From Pseudomonadota bacterium (GTDB lineage: Bacteria; Pseudomonadota; Gammaproteobacteria; Steroidobacterales; Rariloculaceae), in contig VYEH01000083.1 of assembly GCA_009843005.1 (NCBI GenBank), positions 1-9,688 on the forward strand: a stretch of DNA of 9,688 bases. Direction: 5' to 3'. The notes beneath the pieces were generated by a model. That model saw only the letters and a list, made by a program, of their open reading frames with translations, had not been told where the DNA came from and did no database searches. Both the position numbers and the translations under genes were made by a program. This document shows positions 6,810-9,688 of the stretch, piece after piece; the first letter of the stretch is position 1; each line of letters starts with the position of its first letter.

Positions 6810-7801
6810 TGTCGCTCCAGTTCGGCCCAGGCCGAGTCCGCCAACGCGTCGGGATTCAAATCTTGCGAGTCCGCCTTGTGCAGGACGCCGTCGTGCTCAA
6901 GCCAGGTAATGAGCCTGGCCGTTCCCGGCGCCGACCTGCGTACGGCATTGTTCGACGCGTGTACAGCGCCATCGGAAGACTCGAATTCCTCGGTTTGTTT
7001 CGCCCATGTTCCGTCCGCGGCGCACCAGGCGCCGAATGCCAGGTCGCAACCGCCTTCTACCCGCGCCAGCAGGTTTCGCTCTGCTGCCACCGCCTGCCGA
7101 GTCGCCGCATGGTCGAGAGACTTCAGCAACTTGCACAGACCCTCGTCGGCCCTACGGCACTGGATCGCCAGCGCCCCCTGGGCCGGTGCGGGGACGAAGT
7201 CTTGCGGCGCTAGCCGGTGAACCACAAATTCATCGGTCACGGGATCGGCGACACCGTCCAGTGGGCTCCGGCGCAGTCGCTGAATGCCCGCCGCCGCAAG
7301 CACCACGCCGTCGAGGCCGGTCCGCAGACGATTGATGCGCGTGGGTACATTGCCGCGAATGGGGACTATCCGAATATCCGGTCGCAGGTGCCTGATCCAC
7401 GCCTGGCGCCGCGCCGAAGCCGTGCCCACGCGGGCGCCGCCGGCGATTGGCAGCGCATCCGCCGAGTCGGCCGCCGTTGCTCGTGTCATCACCAATACGT
7501 CGGCCGGGTCAAGCCGCTCCGGCACCGCCCCGACGGTCAGATCGTCCGGCGACTGCGTGGGCAGATCCTTGTAGGAGTGAATCGCGATATCCACTTCGCC
7601 AGCGAGCAGCGCGTGCTCGATCTCTCGCACAAAGACGCCCTGGGGACCGATGGACCCGAATGAGGTTGCCTTGGAGCGATCTCCGGCGGTACTGATGATC
7701 CTGAGTTCGGCATCGTGACCGCGTTCGGCGAGCCAGTCGGCAACCCCGGCCGCCTGGGTGCGCGCCAGATGGGATCCCCGAGTTCCCAGACGAAAATTCA
7801 T
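6797..7801 (-). CDS. hemC: Hydroxymethylbilane synthase (porphobilinogen deaminase)
   Basis: HemC polymerises four porphobilinogens into hydroxymethylbilane on a covalent dipyrromethane cofactor. The 334-residue product begins LGTRGSHLARTQ (5-16). It has HSYKDLPT (75-82) with the catalytic Asp D79 (HSMKDVP in E. coli), GTASARRQA (126-134) and RGNVPTRINRL (149-159), the Arg-rich cofactor- and substrate-binding segments, and PAPAQGALAI (204-213). The cofactor attachment Cys is C252 in EGGCDLAFGAW. The residues just after this Cys differ from the common QVPIGAY version but keep the loop. The third domain runs to the C terminus, and the protein is about 20 residues longer than the E. coli enzyme. 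The ATG overlaps the hemA stop as ATGA, with a G-rich AGGGGG site eight bases upstream. Confidence 0.97.
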   Translation of the reverse strand: MNFRLGTRGSHLARTQAAGVADWLAERGHDAELRIISTAGDRSKATSFGSIGPQGVFVREIEHALLAGEVDIAIHSYKDLPTQSPDDLTVGAVPERLDPADVLVMTRATAADSADALPIAGGARVGTASARRQAWIRHLRPDIRIVPIRGNVPTRINRLRTGLDGVVLAAAGIQRLRRSPLDGVADPVTDEFVVHRLAPQDFVPAPAQGALAIQCRRADEGLCKLLKSLDHAATRQAVAAERNLLARVEGGCDLAFGAWCAADGTWAKQTEEFESSDGAVHASNNAVRRSAPGTARLITWLEHDGVLHKADSQDLNPDALADSAWAELERQWTG

Positions 7802-9207
7802 CGCGCCGCCCCCTGGCCGATGATGTCGCGTCCCGGTCGATCACTGAGTTCATCCCGGCGCGTGGTGCGATCGAGAGCCTGGCATGGAGCCCGGTCCAGG
7901 GCTTGGCGCAATTCCTCCGCGAACTTCGGGTCGAGGCCCTCGAGAAAGGCGTCCAGCGAGCCGTCCGGTCCGTGATGCAGGAGCCCTCTCAGTCCGAGCG
8001 TGGGAATATGGGCGAAGCGCCGCGCAAGCACCTCCGCCCAGGTTTCGATGGCCTGCCGCTCCGCGTCCCCGAGCCCCTTGAGGTCTTTCTTCAGCAGCCG
8101 CCGCACCCCTTCCCGGGCGGTATGGCGATACCGGTTTTGCAGCGCGCCGAACAGCGGGCCGTAAACGCGTTCGGCAAATCGATCCCGAAGTCGCGGCAGG
8201 GCCCCGTCCACCAGCTCGCGGGCCTGGGCGGCCTCCAGTAACCGGGCCTCGCGGTTGATCTGTGCCTCGCAGACAATCTCATCCATGCCGATTCGAGGCA
8301 GGCCGAGCTTTCGGCAGGCGCCGCTGTCGATGTTTTCCGGCACGGCCATGTCGATGAAGAGCGGCGCCTGCCCGGAGTGCGTTTTCGCGGCGATCCGTTC
8401 CAGCGCAGGTTCCGTCAGGAGCGGTTCCGAAGCGCCGGCCGAGCTCAGGACGGCTTCCACAGCCGGCGGATCGCGCAGGAAATCCGTCAGGCACATGGCT
8501 GTGGCAGCGCAGGGTCGCGCGGCCGCCCGGGCCTTGGCCAGCGTTCGATTGACGAAGATCAGCGGCGTATCCGCTTCGGCCAGCGAGAGTGCCGTGCGTT
8601 CGGTCATGGCCGAGACACCCACGAGCGCCACGGTTCCTGGTGTTCGCTCGAGCCGCTCCCGAAGCTTCGCCACCGCTACCTCGGCCAGCGATACGTGTCC
8701 CCGGCCAATGCGGGTTGTACCCCGTACCTGCGCCGCAATACTCAGGGCTTCGTCGAAGAGCAGTTCCAGCCGCGGCCCGCTCAACCCCAGTTCGGCCGCA
8801 AGATCGCGGCAGGCGCGAACCTGTCCCACGATTTCCACTTCCCCCACCGCGGCGGAATCCAGTCCGGCCGCCACCAGGAAGAGGTGCTCGCATGCGCCCT
8901 CGCCCTGCCAGGCCTTGAGCGTGCGCTCCGCTTCTCCGGGTTCCGGTGTCCGGCCCACGAGCAGTTCGAAGACCAACGGGCGTATGTCCCTGTGGTGTGA
9001 ATCGCCTGAATCGGCACCGGCGGCATGCGCGAAAACGATCTCGACTCGGTTGCAGGTATCCAGGTAGGCGAGTTCCGCAAGACCCGCGTCCCGGGCAAAC
9101 CCTCGCAGGCGTTCATCCCGCCCGGCCCGTGGCAGCGTGAAGCGCGCCAGGGCTTCGCTGCCGTCCTGGCGCCAGGAAATACCGACGATGCCCAGTTCTT
9201 CCAACAC
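7798..9207 (-). CDS. hemA: Glutamyl-tRNA reductase
   Basis: GluTR reduces glutamyl-tRNA(Glu) to glutamate-1-semialdehyde with NADPH, the committed and usually regulated step of the C5 pathway. With the GTG at 9207 it has 469 residues. The catalytic Cys is C52 in YLDTCNRVEIV, close to Cys50 of E. coli. GLDSAAVGEVEIVGQVR (115-131) is the next signature, then VNRT (219-222) and FIDMAVPENID (284-294), followed by the helical spine and dimerisation domain. The NADPH loop, usually GAGEMG, reads GVSAMT (197-202), an unusual change. The start is uncertain. In-frame TTG codons lie at 9231 and 9225 (the latter with AGG six bases upstream), and a stop lies just before them. GTG at 9207 is the better start codon and gives the family-typical distance to GIVGIS and to the Cys. 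It is the first gene of the operon. A tail of about 30 polar residues follows the last recognisable helix. Confidence 0.95.
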   Translation of the reverse strand: MLEELGIVGISWRQDGSEALARFTLPRAGRDERLRGFARDAGLAELAYLDTCNRVEIVFAHAAGADSGDSHHRDIRPLVFELLVGRTPEPGEAERTLKAWQGEGACEHLFLVAAGLDSAAVGEVEIVGQVRACRDLAAELGLSGPRLELLFDEALSIAAQVRGTTRIGRGHVSLAEVAVAKLRERLERTPGTVALVGVSAMTERTALSLAEADTPLIFVNRTLAKARAAARPCAATAMCLTDFLRDPPAVEAVLSSAGASEPLLTEPALERIAAKTHSGQAPLFIDMAVPENIDSGACRKLGLPRIGMDEIVCEAQINREARLLEAAQARELVDGALPRLRDRFAERVYGPLFGALQNRYRHTAREGVRRLLKKDLKGLGDAERQAIETWAEVLARRFAHIPTLGLRGLLHHGPDGSLDAFLEGLDPKFAEELRQALDRAPCQALDRTTRRDELSDRPGRDIIGQGAAR

Positions 9208-9254
9208 GCGGACAAGGCCCTGCAACGCCAACCTGGGTGGCTAAAGGCCCCTAG

Positions 9255-9283
9255 GTTAGGGATCGGACCGCGCGAATTGTCAC
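9255..9283 (-). promoter_or_regulatory. Possible promoter for the hem operon
   Basis: On the minus strand the hemA-proximal copy of the repeat reads GTGACA (9283 to 9278), which can serve as a -35 element (TTGACA-like). Seventeen bases on comes CCTAAC (9260 to 9255), a weak -10 matching the consensus at only three of six positions. A weak -10 with a regulator site over the -35 is the layout of activator-dependent, PhoB-type promoters. Transcription would start near 9248, leaving a leader of about 40 bases before the GTG of hemA. This is tentative. Confidence 0.25.
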
Positions 9284-9294
9284 CGGAGTGTCAC
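9278..9294. promoter_or_regulatory. TGTCAC-N5-TGTCAC direct repeat, candidate OmpR/PhoB-type operator
   Basis: Two identical TGTCAC hexamers (9278-9283 and 9289-9294) lie 11 bases apart, one helical turn, in the space between hemA and the divergent gene. OmpR/PhoB-family regulators bind tandem half-sites of this period, and the E. coli Pho box is built of CTGTCAT-like units with the same 11-bp step. The regulator encoded in this operon is of that family. The repeat is seen directly; its use as an operator, and by which regulator, is inferred. Confidence 0.45.
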
Positions 9295-9310
9295 AGCCGT
9301 TCGGCCGCCA

Positions 9311-9360
9311 TGCACACGCAATGCGGGACGCGGTACACTGGGTCGACTGTCTCGTACAAT
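9311..9360 (+). promoter_or_regulatory. Possible promoter region for the divergent MBL-fold gene
   Basis: Two overlapping options are visible on the plus strand. One is TGCACA (9311-9316), a 17-base spacer and TACACT (9334-9339), each hexamer matching consensus at four of six positions. The other is a better -10, TACAAT (9355-9360), that lacks a clear -35. A 5-bp inverted repeat CTGTC/GACAG (9347-9351, 9368-9372) brackets the TACAAT and could be a regulator site. I cannot choose between the options from sequence alone. Confidence 0.25.
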
Positions 9361-9395
9361 AACTATCGACAGCATTGGAATCAGGAGAAGAAGGC

Positions 9396-9688
9396 ATGAA
9401 CATCAGACTGACTGCATTCGTCATGGGTTCCGTGGCGCTGGTATCGGGGACAACCGCCCTGGCGCAGGACGAACCCTTCCGGGAGATCGTCAACATTACG
9501 GGGGATCTCTATCGGGCCACGAACAACGCCCATCACAACGTGTTTCTGGTGACGGAAGAAGGAATCATTCTCACCGACCCCATCGGCACGGACTTCGCGA
9601 CATGGCTCAGGGCCGAACCGGATGCCCGCTTTGGCGTACCCGTGCGGTACGTACTGCACAGCCATTACCACGACGACCACGCTTCGGG
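9396..9688 (+). CDS. Secreted metallo-beta-lactamase-fold hydrolase (N-terminal part, cut by window end)
   Basis: This gene runs off the window, and 97 codons are seen. Residues 1-24 look like a Sec signal peptide: a short positive start (MNIR), a hydrophobic core and an ALAQ cleavage region, so the mature protein is probably periplasmic or secreted. After it come the first beta strands of the MBL fold (NVFLVTEEGIILTDP, about 48-62). The metal-binding motif HxHxDH follows at 90-95 within LHSHYHDDHAS, with H90, H92, D94 and H95 as the expected ligands. The substrate is unknown: the superfamily covers beta-lactamases, lactonases, glyoxalases and many unassigned hydrolases. ATG at 9396 has GGAG eight bases upstream. 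It is transcribed away from hemA, and I see no metabolic link to heme beyond the shared control region. Confidence 0.85.
   Translation, partial: MNIRLTAFVMGSVALVSGTTALAQDEPFREIVNITGDLYRATNNAHHNVFLVTEEGIILTDPIGTDFATWLRAEPDARFGVPVRYVLHSHYHDDHAS

Larger units (their letters stand above)
141..9207 (-). other. Nine-gene translationally coupled heme operon
   Basis: hemA, hemC, hemD, hemB, hemL, sensor kinase, response regulator, hemE and the Cld-family gene run in one direction with no gap between any two. Stop and start share ATGA (hemA/hemC, hemD/hemB, hemL/kinase, kinase/regulator) or GTGA (hemB/hemL, regulator/hemE, hemE/Cld). The hemC/hemD junction is ATGA or a 13-base overlap, depending on the hemD start. 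No internal promoter gap or terminator is seen before the hairpin at 11-55, so a single transcript from upstream of hemA is the simplest reading. Confidence 0.8.

Noticed and set aside
9251..9680. Minus-strand open frames over the MBL-fold gene start
   Set aside because: They are antisense to a plus-strand gene with a signal peptide, ribosome site and metal-binding motif, and have no recognisable domain.

Overview
This is a high-GC bacterial window holding one long heme (tetrapyrrole) biosynthesis operon on the minus strand, plus the start of a divergent gene for a secreted metallo-beta-lactamase-fold protein. Heme is made from glutamyl-tRNA here (C5 route: hemA plus hemL, no ALA synthase). 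The order hemA-hemC-hemD-hemB-hemL-[sensor kinase-response regulator]-hemE-chlorite-dismutase-family gene is not that of E. coli (dispersed genes) or Bacillus (hemAXCDBL). The last gene recalls bacteria that use Cld-family/HemQ proteins in heme synthesis. I cannot assign the phylum. A non-enteric, high-GC lineage such as Gemmatimonadota or Acidobacteriota would fit, but that is a guess from gene content.

Layout, read right to left along the operon. Positions 9208-9395 form a divergent control region with a TGTCAC-N5-TGTCAC direct repeat (11-bp period). hemA follows (7798-9207), then hemC (6797-7801), hemD (6036-6809), hemB (5035-6039) and hemL (3683-5038), which take glutamyl-tRNA to ALA and on to uroporphyrinogen III. 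Next are a two-component histidine kinase (2598-3686) and an OmpR/PhoB-type response regulator (1882-2601). hemE (863-1885) makes coproporphyrinogen III, and a Cld/HemQ-family protein (141-866) is last. A GC-rich hairpin followed by ATTTTA on the minus strand (11-55) looks like the operon terminator. Consecutive genes overlap by four bases as ATGA or GTGA at seven junctions, and at the eighth if hemD starts at its second ATG. The nine genes therefore look translationally coupled and made from one transcript.

The most interesting feature is the sensor kinase/response regulator pair locked inside the heme operon, combined with a PhoB-box-like direct repeat in front of hemA. Together they suggest a dedicated, possibly self-regulating circuit tying heme synthesis to a periplasmic or envelope signal. 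Other oddities are a GluTR whose glycine-rich NADPH loop is degenerate, a Cld-family protein lacking both the chlorite-dismutase Arg and the Firmicute HemQ Gln, an acidic Ser/Asn-rich tail on HemL, and no coproporphyrinogen oxidase, protoporphyrinogen oxidase or ferrochelatase in the window. I saw no tRNA, rRNA, CRISPR array, insertion sequence or phage gene. No gene-free stretch exceeds 300 bases.
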